Shown piece after piece: positions 1-11,709 of a DNA stretch of 64,000 nt. The stretch spans positions 11,908,527 through 11,972,526 of the forward strand of contig CM042548.1 of NCBI GenBank assembly GCA_023630585.1, given 5' to 3'. The DNA is from Cranoglanis bouderius (taxonomy: Eukaryota > Chordata > Actinopteri > Siluriformes > Cranoglanididae). The notes beneath the pieces were generated by a model. The model saw only the letters and a program-made list of their open reading frames with translations. It did not search any database and was not told where the DNA came from. Every line of letters starts with the position of its first letter. Within the stretch, counting starts at the first letter, position 1. Both the position numbers and the translations under genes were made by a program.

Positions 1-1284
1 CAACTCAAAACACCTGCAAAGGTTTCCTGAGCCTTCAAAATGGTCTCTCAGTTTGGTTCACTAGGTAAGCCACAAACATTCATTGCCAAAGAAGCTGGCT
101 GTTCACAGAGTGCTGTATCCAAGCATGTTAACAGAAAGTTGAGTGGAAGGAAAAAGTGTGGAAGAAAAAGATGCACAACCAACCGAGAGAACCGCAGCCT
201 TATGAGGATTGTCAAGCAAAATCGATTCAAGAATTTGAGTGAACTTCACAAGGAATGGACTGAGGCTGGAGTCAAGGCATCAAAAGCTACCACACACAGA
301 CGTGCCAAGGAATTTGGCTACAGTTGTCGTATTCCTCTTGTTAAGCCTCTCCTGAACCACAGACAACATCAGAGGCGTCTTACCTGGTCTAAGGAGAAGA
401 AGAACTGGACTGTTGACCAGTGGTCCAAAGTCCTCTTTTCAGATGGGAGCAAGTTTTGTATTTCATTTGGAAACCAAGGTCCTAGAGCCTGGAGGAAGGG
501 TGGAGAAGCTCATAGCCCAAGTTGCTTGAAGTCCAGAGTTCAGTTTCCACAGTCTGTGATGATTTGCGGTGCAATGTCATCTGCTGGTGTTGGTCCATTG
601 TGTTTTTTGAAAACCAAAGTCACTGCACCCGTTTACCAAGAAATTTTGGAGCACTTCATGCTTCCTTCAGCTGACCAGCATTTTGAAGATGCTGATTTCA
701 TTTTCCAGCAGGATTTGGCACCTGCCCACTCTGCCAAAAGCACCAAAAGTTGGTTAAATGACCATGGTGTTGGTGTGCTTGACTGGCCAGCAAACTCACC
801 ACACCTGAACCCCATAGAGAATCTATGGGGTATTGTCAAGAGGAAAATGAGAAACAAGAGACCAAAAAATGCAGATGAGCTGAAGGCCACTGTCAAAGAA
901 ACCTGGGCTTCCATACCACCTCAGCAGTGCCACAAACTGATCACCTCCATGCCACGCCGAATTGAGGCTGTAATTAAAGCAAAAGGAGCCCCTACCAAGT
1001 ATTGAGTACATGTACAGTAAATGAACATACTTTCCAGAAGGCCAACAATTCACTAAAAATGTTTTTTTATTGGTCTTATGAAGTATTCTAATTTGTGGAG
1101 ATAGTGAATTGGTGGGTTTTTGTTAAATGTGAGCCAAAATCATCACAATTAAAAGAACCAAAGACTTAAACTACTTCAGTCTGTGTGCACTGAATTTATT
1201 TTATACACGAGTTTCACAATCTGAGTTGAATTACTGAAATAAATGAACTTTTACATGACATTCTAATTTATTGAGATGCACCTG
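1..1284 (+). mobile_element. Tc1-like DNA transposon, family A, left end outside window
   Basis: The transposase lies at 40-1005. After it comes a terminal inverted repeat of about 200 bp whose outer end reads GAGATGCACCTG at 1273-1284, followed by the TA target at 1285-1286. The left TIR lies beyond the window start. The same element is present complete and inverted at 51102-52609, which fixes the right boundary and shows that only the left TIR is missing here. Cut-and-paste element of the Tc1/mariner superfamily. Confidence 0.93.
40..1005 (+). CDS. Tc1-like transposase, intact 321-residue ORF
   Basis: Transposase that excises and reinserts the element at TA sites through a DDE RNase-H-fold active site. 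The N-terminal 100 residues form the bipartite paired-type helix-turn-helix region; the lysine/arginine run around residues 36-45 (GRKKCGRKR) is a GRPR-like/nuclear localisation stretch. Catalytic residues are visible: D135 in FSDGSKF, D225 in QQDLAPAH and E260 in HLNPIENLW. Exactly 34 residues separate D225 and E260, the DD34E spacing of Tc1. FSDGS replaces the usual FSDES next to the first aspartate; that position is not catalytic. The ORF has no stop or frameshift and ends in TKY plus TGA. The start ATG at 40 matches the start in the inverted copy. Whether it is active cannot be told from sequence alone; M-I-C-G at residues 174-177 replaces the more usual M-I-W-G. Confidence 0.93.
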   Translation: MVSQFGSLGKPQTFIAKEAGCSQSAVSKHVNRKLSGRKKCGRKRCTTNRENRSLMRIVKQNRFKNLSELHKEWTEAGVKASKATTHRRAKEFGYSCRIPLVKPLLNHRQHQRRLTWSKEKKNWTVDQWSKVLFSDGSKFCISFGNQGPRAWRKGGEAHSPSCLKSRVQFPQSVMICGAMSSAGVGPLCFLKTKVTAPVYQEILEHFMLPSADQHFEDADFIFQQDLAPAHSAKSTKSWLNDHGVGVLDWPANSPHLNPIENLWGIVKRKMRNKRPKNADELKATVKETWASIPPQQCHKLITSMPRRIEAVIKAKGAPTKY

Positions 1285-1340
1285 TATATAAACTTTTATT
1301 ACAATAATAATTAATAGAATGACCTTTACCAAATATTATT

Positions 1341-1575
1341 AATTCAATTCAATTCAGTTTTATTTGTATAACACTTTTGACAATGGACATTGTCCCAAAG
1401 CAGCTTTACAGAAATATATAAATTCAGGATATAGATTTTAAGTGTATAAATTTATCCCTAATGAGCAATCCAGAGGCGATGGTGGCACGGAAAAACTCCC
1501 TGAGACAATAAGAGGAAGAAATCTTGAGAGGAACCAGACTCAAAAGGGAACCCATCTTCATCTGGGTAACAACGG
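1341..1575 (-). repeat. Dispersed teleost repeat, 3' end, minus orientation
   Basis: Begins with tandem AATTC repeats followed by a stretch that reads, on the opposite strand, as the 3' end of the repeat at 42700-43335: AT-rich tail, GACAATGTCCATTGT-like core and CTCCCTGAG segment. The TTGAATT-type tail repeats are typical of LINE/SINE 3' ends in fishes. No coding capacity. Family name not assigned. Confidence 0.7.
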
Positions 1576-2373
1576 ATAGTACAATTATAAATAAATCCCT
1601 TCTATAAATGTGCTAATACTACATGGTCAAATATTGCAATTGTGTAACCAGGAACATTAATTTAAAAAAAAATATCTAAATTCCTATTAAGCAATTTCAT
1701 AGGTTTGAATAATAAATTTAGGGGTGTCCAAAGTCTGGCCGCTAGGCCAATTGTTCTAAGCATGGAAAATGTTTTGCTGAGGGTGAAATTGTGAAAAAGA
1801 TAAATATTATCTTTTTGTTAGTTGATACCCTACTACTGAAAATTGAAATAAAATGTAGTAGTTTGATAAATATAAATTATTCTATATGCTAGTCTTTCCT
1901 TCCTTCCATCTTTATATGTTTTGAATATTTTATATTTGAATACCGGCCCTCAGGTATTTTTGACACAGTCTAATAGGGCCCCTTTTGGACACTCCTGATC
2001 TTTTTCCATTTAGTACTATTTTTAATTGTCATAAAATAATAGTAAATACATGTTTTTCCAGAAGAAGATATAATATACTACTAATATATTATGGTTTATA
2101 TGTCACTTTCTACATAATAAATTACTGTAATTTAACAGTTTTTGAAATCTAAATCTTTTCACAAGATTAAAAAAAAAGTTCACATTAATGGGTAGTAATA
2201 AAGAGCATAAATAAAGAGTACAAGATCTTAGATCACTAAGATAGACTAAGATAGGGGAGGTGAGGTAGAAAGAATGATCTGTCTTGATTGATAAGGTTAA
2301 TAGCACATTAACATTAATTAAGGAAGCTGTTGTGGTAATGTGCTGTCTTGGTGCGAAATGTTTGCCTGATATA
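1576..2373. other. AT-rich intron sequence, no recognised feature
   Basis: Contains AT-rich, low-complexity intronic DNA of the host gene (intron downstream of the Ig6 exon on the minus strand). I see no coding potential or repeat I can name. Confidence 0.5.
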
Positions 2374-2599
2374 CAGTGCCCTCCACTAATATTGGCACCC
2401 TTAATAAATATGCACAACGAAGGCTGTGAAAAATTGTCTTTATTGTTTAACCTATCAATCTTTTGTTAATAAAATTCACAGAAATACTCTGCTCTCATGG
2501 ATATCAAACAATTGCAAACAAAACACATGTTTATAAATATAGGTGTGCAACAATTATTGGCACCCTTTTAGTCAATACTTGTGCTACCTCCCTTTCCCA

Positions 2600-3660
2600 A
2601 GATAACAGCTCTGAGTCTTCTCCTATAATGTGTGATGAGGTTGGAGAATACATGGCAAGGGATCTGAGACCATTCCTGCATACAGAATCTCTCCAGATCC
2701 TTCAAATTTCAAGGTCCACGCTGGTGGATTCTCCTCTTCAGTTCACCCCACAGGTTTTCTATGGGTTTCAAGTCAGGGGACTAGGATGGCCATGGCAGGA
2801 CCTTGATTTTGTGGTCAGTAAACAATTTTTGTGTTGATTTCGATGTATGTTTTGGATCATTGTCCTGCTGGAAGATCCAACAACGACCCATTTTAAGCTT
2901 TCTGGCAGAGGCAGTCAGGTTTTCATTTAATATCTGTTGATATTTGATAGAGTCCATGATGCCATGTATCCTAACAAAATGTCCAGGTCCTCTGACAGAA
3001 AAACAGCCCCAGAACATTAAAGAGCCACCACCACATTTAACCGTGGGTATGCGGTACTTTTCCATATGGCTACCTCTCTGTGTGTGCCAAAACCACCTCT
3101 GGTGTTTATTGCCAAAACACTCTATTTTGGTTTCATCTGACCATAGAGCCCTATCCCATTTGAAGTTCCAGTAGTGTCTGGCAAACTGAAGATGTCTGAG
3201 TTTGTTTTTGGATGAGAGTACTGGCTTTTTTCTTACATTTACATTTACGGCATTTGGCAGACGCCCTTATCCAGAGCGACTTACATTTATCTCAGTTATA
3301 CTTCTGAGCAGTTGAGGGTTAAGGGCCTTGCTCAGGGGCCCAACAGTAGCAGCTTGGCAGTGCTGAGGTTTGAAATCATGACCTTCTGATCAGTAGCCCA
3401 ACATCTTAACCACTGAGCTACCACTGCCCTAGAAAACTGCTCTTGAAACCCTTCCAAACAACTTGTGGTGATGTAGGTGACTTCAGATTGTAGTCTTGGA
3501 GACTTTCTGACCCCAAGATGCAGCTAACTTCTGCAGTTCTCCAGCTGTGATACTTGGAGCTTTTTTGGCCACTCTAACCATCCTCTTCACAGTGCGTTGA
3601 GAAAATATGGACACGTCCAATTCCAGGTTGATTCATAACATTTACAGTTGACTGGAACTT
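2600..3660 (-). pseudogene. Tc1-like transposase pseudogene (family B)
   Basis: The best-preserved part, 2781-3065, encodes a 94-residue segment with KCGGGSLMFWGCFS, then the second catalytic aspartate in FQQDNDPKHT, ending at VLPWPS just before the expected DLNPIE motif. The first catalytic aspartate region is around 3120-3150, where the complement still reads [13 protein letters not shown] codons. The N-terminal helix-turn-helix part at 3430-3650 is separated by an inserted repeat and by frameshifts. Non-functional. Confidence 0.82.
3234..3432. repeat. SINE-like interspersed repeat inserted in Tc1 family B
   Basis: A segment of about 200 bp beginning in TTACATTTACGGCATTTGGC and ending GAGCTACCACTGCCC. 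It is a repeat type I recognise as widespread in ray-finned fishes, and it interrupts the transposase remnant, so it is younger than that transposon. I cannot identify A/B boxes with confidence. A target-site duplication is not certain. Confidence 0.65.
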
Positions 3661-3862
3661 CTTAATTATTGCCCTGATGGTGGAAATGGGCATGGTTTTT
3701 TTTTTTGATAAACCTGTGTTGTGTTTGCAATTGTTTGATATCCATGTGAGCAGAGTATTTTTTTTTATAACAAAATATCAAAAGGTTAAACAATAAAGAC
3801 AATTTTTCAGAGCCTTCTTTGCTCATATTTACCAAGGGTGCCAATATTAGTTGAGGGCACTC

Positions 3863-6800
3863 TAGGTTCTGGATCAGTTGCTTTGTGTTGATGAATACTT
3901 TTATGCCCAAAATATAAACAATATTCTTTAAGGGTAAGTGTTTACAGCCCCCTTACAGGCATGAAGCAGGGATGGGTCAAACACACACAGAACTCCAGCA
4001 TGATGCGTTTGATTCATAAGGCTATTATTACTATTATACAGTAGCAGAAAAAAACTGTGTTGAGCTTCACTTACATTTGAAATAGAGAATTTGCTAATAT
4101 CTGCATGTAAGTGCTAGTCTCACTAGCAGTTATTCTTATTAAGATGGGAAAAGCTGGTGCACTGCAAATGGGACCCAATTTTTACTCTGTGTAATACTTA
4201 TGAATAAACTCAGCTCTACTGAAAATTACTTTTAAAATCAAAGTCCAATTACAGAGGTTAGTCAAACAACACTATTACAACAACATTAAAAGGGTGACCT
4301 GGCAGTCAACATCCAACTGAAACAATTTGGATGATTTTTTTTTTCTATAAAGAAGACTCCAAACCATTATACATTCTAAAACATTTACCATCATCTTTGC
4401 TTTGTAAGCATTTTATAATTTAGTCTAATAAGTAAGGAATAAAACACAATGAGGCCTGCTGTTATAGGAAAATAATAAAACAATGGGGTGGTATGATGCC
4501 ATAGAATATTTGGTTTTCAAGATAAGCAATGTTTTCATTTAAAGTGCTGTTTCCTCTGATCTCTTCTGTAAAAAACATTTCCATGGACTATGGGGGTCAA
4601 TTAATTAATGAATAGTGTCATATTTATGTATTTACTATTGCCCTCAAATGGCATTGTTGTGTTTAACATATTTACAGCCGAAGACATGAATTTCAGTGTG
4701 ACATATTGTGGTTACATAAAACTGGACTTAAAACTGTTGGCTGCTTAAGCCAATATTTTGCAAGAAAAATGTTCAGAATTGCGGCTAAACGAGGCATGTC
4801 TCAGGTTGTGGCAAACTCCACCCGGAGTGCAGTAAAACCAGAACCTAGAAACACAGCAAAACCAGAATAAACACTGCAATTTGCAAGATGGAGTAATACA
4901 GTATATTACTTGTGAATGATAAAAATGTATACAGAATTAGCTATGTTGCCACTGGACAAGTATGTAAGCAATCTGTATAAAGTTTTGAACTGTTTGAATG
5001 GCCTGCTTACGTAATGAATCAAGTAGATAATTTTTTTTATTACAAAGAAGAAAAAAAAAACAGTGATGGCCCTCCACTTCTTAATTCTTATGAATCAAAA
5101 TGAGCCAAATTTCAAGAGTTTAGAGTATTATAACTTGTCTTCCAAGCAGCTGAATGATCTATTGGGGAGCTTAAAATGCTAATGATGCTAACATGCGAAT
5201 ACCGAAGCTTTAAATCTCACGGGACCTCATTACAAAGAAAACTAGGACAATGAAGGTGACTCTTGACTCGTTCTCATTCCAGTAAACATAGAAGTTTGTC
5301 TTCTGCTGGCAGCCCATCATACAAGTTTTAAATCTGGCAACAAGGAGACACTGAGTACAAAGTACTATTTGAATGTTGGCATTAGTGCATATAAGAACAA
5401 CTACAATGTATAAATAGAAAGCCACTTTAGCAGCAACTAGGAACCACCTGTTGAACAAGTAAGAGTTCGCATCTGAGTTCATCACTGAGAATAAATCAAG
5501 GACACTTCTGCATACATGAGTTCACAGACGCCAACAATTGGCTAGTGTCACTGTGATTGTCAGGGGAGAGAGTAATGCCATCCCTCCCACCCAGAGAGCA
5601 TGGCCACTTCTGACTCCTGGCCAGATGACTGTGGCATCATCACAATTTGGGGCCATATGCGACAGTTTTGACCTTGTGGAAATATTTGTCTGGTCCGCAT
5701 GACAAAAAATCTATTTCTTTAAACATTTTCTTTAACAAAAACTGCAACTAAAAATAAATAAATAAATAAATAAAAGACCCCCAAATTTCCCCTTTGCTTA
5801 ATGAATGTAAGGTACATAAAGAATGTCTGTGATGTAGGAGCGAACTCAGTTCAGAAGTTGAACTCAGGACGTTGAGGATATTGTAAAGGATGTTGTAACT
5901 GCAGGAAGTTCATTTTGGCATAAAGTAAAACTCAGCACATGAATATTTAATTTGTCTTCTTCAGAAATGTGGTACTTTTAACCTGACAGGCAGTGAGCAG
6001 AAAATTACTGATGCAGAAAATCTGTAGTAAAGGCAAATTTGTGGCCATAGCCCAGCATTCTGAACCAGTAAAATGTTCCATGAAGCTTCTATTTGACTGC
6101 CATATTTTATTTCCATCCTTTACAGCTTCCTGCTGAAAGATGCCTGTGTTCAGTGGTCATCTTGAAGCACACAGGGACACCTCTCTGGTTCAGGGAAATG
6201 TTGAAGATGTCTGTGAGGACATCTCAGTATCTACAACAGTATATTGGAGTTGAAATTAAATAATTTGCATTTGAAATCTGTTGCTGCTAACTCTCAATAT
6301 AAGTCAAAAGAGCTGTCATTGACAGTGAAGCAAGCCATCATTTAGCTGAGAAATCAAAACAAACCCATCAGCGAGAAAGCATTACTGCAAAGGATTTACA
6401 AACAAGTATTAAAAATTACAATTTAATTTATGATTATATTAGTGTGCTCATTGTTTCATTTCAATTAAATTCCAATATACTGTGGTAGACAGCTAAAATA
6501 AAAATACATTTGTCAATGTCCAAATATTTATGGACCTGACTATTAAAAAAACCCAAACATCAAGGATATTAAATATCTATGCAGTATCCTAAAGTTGGCA
6601 ACTGGATGAAAAAAAAATTAAATTGGGGGAAAAAAGTTATTGAGTCTTAATAGTAATTTACAGACAGTGCTTGTCAATGGTGTCAGGCTGGAATTGGGGA
6701 GAAATTTGTTTGCATCATTTGCCAGCATGGATACACCAAATACCCCATCAAATCAGAATAAGGGCTGGTGGTAGGTGTTAAGTGGTAGGTAAGATAAGCT

Positions 6801-7195
6801 GTTCTTGAGAGGTTTTGCTCTTTCATGACAGTCACATTGATGTATGCAATAAAGTTATTTTATTCTCAAAACATTTGAGTCATGTGAGCAATTGTGAGTC
6901 GTGAATACTTTGGGCATCCCAAAATGCATACTACTGTACTAAATAGTATGTCACTACACCATTGGTCTCATTACTGTGTACATATACTTCTTAGTGTGCA
7001 TTATGCAGCTTGGGCCTTGAATTCTATCTGAATGTGTGCAATTCCAGTTGTGGAATTAATCCATGCGGTTGAGAGGAGCTCAGCACAACCCAAGTTACTA
7101 AACATTCTTTTACAAGTAGCTTGTTATATTATTTTTTCTAGCAGAAAATCCTGTATCTGAAAAAAACAAGCCTAGCTGATAGGCCACAACCTTAC
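3863..7195. other. Intron sequence downstream of the Ig6 exon
   Basis: Non-coding, AT-rich. A short AAAT microsatellite lies at about 5752-5774. The 91-codon minus-strand ORF at 5210-5485 is hydrophobic but has no recognisable domain and is probably chance. No promoter or RNA gene found. Confidence 0.6.
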
Positions 7196-7465
7196 CAGTG
7201 ACAAGAAAGGTACAGCGGCCAACACCAGCCTCATTGCTGATGTCGCAGGTATAGGCACCATAGCCCTCACGGTTCAGTGCCTTCACGTGATACTCAGTGT
7301 CATCACGTGTATCCAGCTGGCCCATGGTGAGGAGGCGTGAACCTAGCTTCCACTCATATTTCAGCACACGAGATGGATGTGCACGCAGTACTCTGCAATT
7401 CATTGTGAATGCCCGGCCCAGGCCCTGGCGTAGCTCAGTGTACGTCGGCTCCACTGCAGGGGGAT
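7196..7465 (-). CDS. mdga2: Host gene exon: MDGA2-like Ig domain 6
   Basis: Internal exon of 270 bp (90 codons), phase 1 at both ends. The acceptor TTTTTTGATAG precedes 7465 and the donor GTAAG follows 7196, both read on the minus strand. It encodes [17 protein letters not shown], then an Ig fold with the cysteine pair in TMNCRVL and [10 protein letters not shown], the core tryptophan in KYEWKLG, and a GRCTFLVTG terminal strand. From memory of the family this matches Ig6 of MDGA2, the last Ig domain before the fibronectin-III-like and MAM domains, better than MDGA1. The protein is secreted, GPI-anchored and binds neuroligins. The upstream exon ends in a split codon that continues correctly into this one. 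The next exon downstream is not in the window. Which teleost duplicate this is cannot be told. Confidence 0.88.
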
Positions 7466-7849
7466 CTATCAAAAAACCAATAAAATTTAATAATAAAAAC
7501 GTTTGTACCACATTTGCAATCAATGTCCATGGAGAAAAAAAAAGTATGTAAAAAGTGTTCTCTCAAAGGCAATGTCCATAGTCTTAAATTCTACATATTT
7601 ACAGAATGATCAGTCATTGACAGCAAATCAGAGAAATGGCATAAAATATCTGAGATCATTAACAAAATCATTAACAAAATCGTTGGAGTTATCATAGTCA
7701 TAGTTATCATGCATTCGTATTATAAAATATAGTCACAGAAAGTACAAATTAGAAGTCTGGAGTTTTGCCATATATTTCCAAGGTCCATGTAAAAACATTC
7801 TTCTGCATCTGTTGCATAACAGTTGTTAAGACAGCTGAACACTGTTGCC
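7466..7849. other. Intron 5' flank of the Ig6 exon
   Basis: Polypyrimidine-bearing acceptor region and unique-looking intron sequence; a short direct repeat of TCATTAACAAAA occurs at about 7655-7680. Nothing else seen. Confidence 0.5.
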
Positions 7850-8158
7850 TAGGCCTGTCGCAATAATTACTATATCGACTTATTGCACGATATATGGACA
7901 TGGCCTTGATCATTGTTGGTGATGCAATATATCACCTATTGTATTTACATAAAATTTAATGTCACATTTAAGCTGATTGCGCTGCCTCCGTCATCTCGTC
8001 TGCTCTCTGTGTTGGTGGCGGAGGCGGGGCTCAGGCAGCTCCTCCACTCACACAGAGCGGACAGCGAAAATGTCAATAATATACATTAATATCGTTTATC
8101 GTAATTATTTCTGGGACGATATATCACTGAACAAAAAGTAGTTATCGTGACAGGCCTA
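7850..8158. mobile_element. hAT-type MITE, 309 bp
   Basis: Terminal inverted repeats begin TAGGCCTGTCGCAATAATTA at the left and, read inward from the right end, TAGGCCTGTCACGATAACTA. The element is flanked by an 8-bp direct repeat with one mismatch, CTGTTGCC at 7842-7849 and CTGTTGAC at 8159-8166. The 8-bp duplication and CAGGCCTGTC-like ends fit hAT. No ORF inside, so it is a non-autonomous miniature element. A CG-rich block lies in the middle (7985-8070). Confidence 0.87.
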
Positions 8159-8166
8159 CTGTTGAC

Positions 8167-8862
8167 TCAATTTGTGTGTGAGTGAGTTCATACGTTGAGA
8201 GCTGGCACACATGGGCATCAGAGTATGTACAGAGAAAGCATGTGGTCTCAAGAATCCTCTCTTTTCTGAGAGATAATGTGAAGAAAGGAACTAGCTCAGA
8301 GGATGTACTTGCCATTGTAGTGCACAGCATTTCTGAAGTTCACTGAAAGTTGGATGCTAAAAAAGCTTAAATACAAAGAATAAGTGGTTGCACAGCATGC
8401 TCCATTATGTTTACAGCCCTACCACTCAAAACAATATACATCTTTGTTTACTAAAGGTCTGTATGTGTGTAAAAACCTGCAAACTTGGTAATACCCAGAC
8501 AAATGTGCAAGCTGACTTGTGGGAGACAAATTGCATCTGTCACATGAATGTTTTGTGTGCCTTAACTGATATGCAGTTGCATGGGCAGGTTACACAAGCA
8601 GGCTGGATACAAATGCAGGTTTATTTAGCAAATCACAGGCAGACAAAACCAGAAGGCAGAGCCATGACTGGGCTAAGATAAACTACACAAAATCAAACAA
8701 GGAAAACAAGCACAATACAAAAGTGCCATCAATGTCAAAATGAGACTTCACAAAGTTCTGTTCTATTGGGTTATTTAATGAGTGCTTTCCTTTCCTATTA
8801 AGGAAAAGGTGTGCTTGAAGTCTAGAGATTGTGAATGGGGATGTGCATAATGTGATCAGATA
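8167..8862. other. Intron sequence, unassigned
   Basis: Non-coding sequence between the hAT MITE and a Tc1 element. The ORFs here (8388-8681 and 8142-8330) show no domain. A stretch at 8610-8730 resembles dispersed fish repeats but I cannot assign it. Confidence 0.45.
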
Positions 8863-9059
8863 CAGTGGTGCTTGAAAGTTTGTGAACCCTTTAGACTTTT
8901 CTATATTTCTGCATAAATATGACCTAAATCATCATCAGATTTTTGCACAAGTCTTAAATGTAGACAACAAGAACCCAGTTAAACAAATGAGACAAAAATA
9001 TCATACTTGGTAATATACCTGTGAGTGGCAAAAGTATGTGAACCTTTGTTTTCAGTATC

Positions 9060-11709
9060 TGGTGTGACCCCCTTGTGCAGAAATAACTGCAACAAAATGT
9101 TTCTGGTAACTGTTGATCAAAACATTCCTCAGTACAGAACAGCTTCAACTCTATGATGTTTGTGGGTTTCCTCACATTAACTGCTTGCTTCAGGTCCTTT
9201 CTACAACATTTCTATTGGTTTAAGGTCAGGAAACATTAAGGTTATTCTTCTTTAACCTTAACGACGTGTGTGCTTAGGGTTGTTGTCTTGCTGTATGACC
9301 CACTTTCTCTTGAGATCCAGTTCATGAACAGATGTCCTGACATTTTCTTTAGAATTCGCTAGTATACTTCAGAATTCATTGATCCATCAATGATGGCAAG
9401 CCTTCCTGGCTCAGGTGCAGTAAAACAGGCCCAAACCATGATACTACCACCGGCATGTTTCACAGATAAGGTTCTAATGCTGGAATGCAGTATGTTCCTT
9501 TCTCCAAAAAGAACACTTCTCATTTAAACCAAAAAATTCTATTTTGGTGTCATCCATCCACAAAACATTTTTTCCACTAGCCTTCTGGCTTGTCCACATG
9601 CTCTTTAGCAAATGCAGACAGGCAGCAATGTTCTTTTTGGAGAGCAGTGACTTTCTCCTTGCAACCCTGCCATGCACACCATTGTTGTTGTTCAGTGTTC
9701 TCCTAATGGGTGGACTCATGAACATTAACATTAGTCAATGTGAGACAGGCCTTTAGCTGTGTAGCGAATCTAGCTCAAATGGGTGAAATATATCTATAGC
9801 TCTAATCGAAGCGTGTTCTGATTAAGTATGGATATAAATCGACCATGAAAGGGAATGTTATAGTAATTACTGTAACCTAGCTTTAGAATTAAATGCGAAG
9901 CAGCTTGATCTGTTTGTCCACCAAACTTACCAGGGCAGTCTTCGTATTACTCTAAAGGAATAAATTATCCTTCTGGCCACGAAGCATAGTTTATTCTACG
10001 TTACAGAAATCCAGCGCGTAGCGAGGAGCAACGTTAAAAGTGAACCTTGTCATAAGTAAAAACAGACGATCCAGCGTGATAACCATGGATTTTAATAACT
10101 ACGTAAAAACTACAGATATACACAACTAGGTACAAACAAATAATACATATATATACAGGGTAAGTGAAAGGAACAGAAGGAAAAGTGATGGAAGTAACAA
10201 TGGCAGAACACAGTTTAACCTCGAGAATCAGCAAAGGAATTTGAATTCAACTTTTTCAACAAAAGTGGCTCTGGCTTAAAGGACACCTCTAAAGGTCAAT
10301 TGGAATTATACTTGCGTTAATTTAATGCAGTTCACGAGGGTCCTTGATTTGCAGATTGAGCGAGGAATTTGCTGGTTCTTCGGCGTCGGTAGAGTAGGGG
10401 TGAACGGAGTTGAGTCTCGCCCGAGGATGAAGAATATGGTGATTGCCACGTGGTTTCACGAGACAAAGGAGAGTCCGGAGGAATGCCGGAAACGGAAAGC
10501 GGCAAGGTGAGAAGTAGGAAGAGGGTGAGAAAAAGCGAAGGAGCGAGCCAGCGGGGGACGCGTGTCACGGTCTTTTATGGACAATGCCAATGTACACGCC
10601 TCTCTGAGCTGCTGGCGAATCCAAAGAGAGATGAGAAAGTTCTGGGGGAAAACTTCTTTGGTCTGTCCCAGAACGGGTCGCATGTCAGGGCGGGGTTTGT
10701 GTTAAGTTTGGATCAATATGGTATTTGATAAAACATGGAAAAGTATAGAATGATACATCCTATCGTCCTGTAGTATGCATCATTAATTGGCATATTGTGA
10801 GACAATGATTTTGGTACCAAACTTCAAGGAGATTATGATATCTTGGACAGTGTAGGATCATTAGACATAGTTACAGACAACTTAAAAATTAGCTTTTCGC
10901 TCAAACTATATAAAATTGCTACAACTAGGTTATCTAGACATACAACACATGCATATACGAATAAATCATAACTATCTAGGGATATGATTACAGGTTACAT
11001 TCAAGAGACATGTTCACTGTGTGTGTGCGTGAGTGTGTGCATGTCCAGAAGAGGGGGCTGGCGTTCTTCTAAAGTTACAACGGTCCTTTGGTCACCTCAG
11101 GGTGACCTTTTAGGGAGGAGGTTCTTTGCTAGACCGGTTGGCTCCGATGTTAATCTCTGAGGTCGTAAACTGAGATTAAATCGAAGATTTACGGGCCCTG
11201 GGGTCGGGAAATGGTGGATCCTTGTTGACGAACTAATCCTGAAGTTTCCCAGACGTTCAGTCATCAAAGGTTTCTTTTATTGCGGGAGTAGGTCCTGTGT
11301 GGGTTCCCAAAGAGTCTCCTGAATTCCAGAGTTGCATCTGGTCAAAGAAGGCCTCTCGGGTTATTCTGGGTCACTTAAAGGAATGAAACTTTATATGTTT
11401 CACTTGGGTTAATGTAGAAATCAGTTTGGGCACCCCGATACGTTACAGCTGCTTCGAAGTTACCCTGGGTTCCTCTGTAACCTCCTGGACTATTATATGT
11501 CTTGCTTTTAGAGTGATCTTTGTTGGTCGAGCACTCCTGGGGAGGGTAACAATGTTATTGAATTTTCTCCATTTGTACACAATCTGTCTAACTGTGGATT
11601 GATGGAGTCCAAACTATTTAGAGATGGTTTTGTAAACTTTTCCAGCCTGGTGAGCATCAACAACTCATCTTCTGATGTCCTCAGAAATCTCCTTTGTTCA
11701 TGTCATGAT
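9060..11709 (-). pseudogene. Tc1-like transposase pseudogene (family C), interrupted
   Basis: The N-terminal half (about 11452-11709) holds the helix-turn-helix region. The C-terminal half (9060-9755) includes GVHGRVARRKSLLSKKNI and the first catalytic aspartate in WMDDTKIEFFG, encoded at 9474-9731. Frameshifts and stops are scattered along the rest. The 1.7-kb insertion falls between the two halves. Dead gene. Confidence 0.82.
9760..11447 (-). mobile_element. Solo LTR-like insertion of 1.69 kb in Tc1 family C
   Basis: Starts TGTAGCG and ends CGTTACA, so the ends are short imperfect inverted repeats with the TG...CA form of LTRs. A perfect 4-bp direct repeat GCTG flanks it (9756-9759 and 11448-11451); reading the duplication as AGCTG would make it 5 bp. 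Host Tc1 sequence continues on both sides. On the minus strand there is a TATA-like CATAAAAG near 10570 and AATAAA-type signals (for example in CGCAATAAAAG near 11280), which fits an LTR in minus orientation. No gag or pol coding is seen. It could be one very long solo LTR or a non-coding LTR derivative. The parent family is not recognised. Confidence 0.72.

Larger units (their letters stand above)
2374..3862 (-). mobile_element. Tc1-like transposon, family B, decayed
   Basis: Bounded by inverted repeats of about 150-170 bp: CAGTGCCCTCCACTAATATT at 2374 and its imperfect complement ending at 3862, with TA dinucleotides outside each end (2372-2373 and 3863-3864). Both repeats share an internal TATTGTTTAACCT-like segment. 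A transposase remnant lies between them on the minus strand and a SINE-like repeat has inserted at about 3234-3432. A solo end of the same family lies at about 57405-57532. Confidence 0.88.

Noticed and set aside
5210..5485. Hydrophobic 91-codon ORF considered as a small membrane protein
   Set aside because: No start context, homologous family, splice signals or neighbouring support; likely chance.
10325..10728. Several overlapping ORFs of 60-92 codons
   Set aside because: They lie inside the solo LTR-like insertion, on both strands, with no domain; chance frames in GC-richer DNA.
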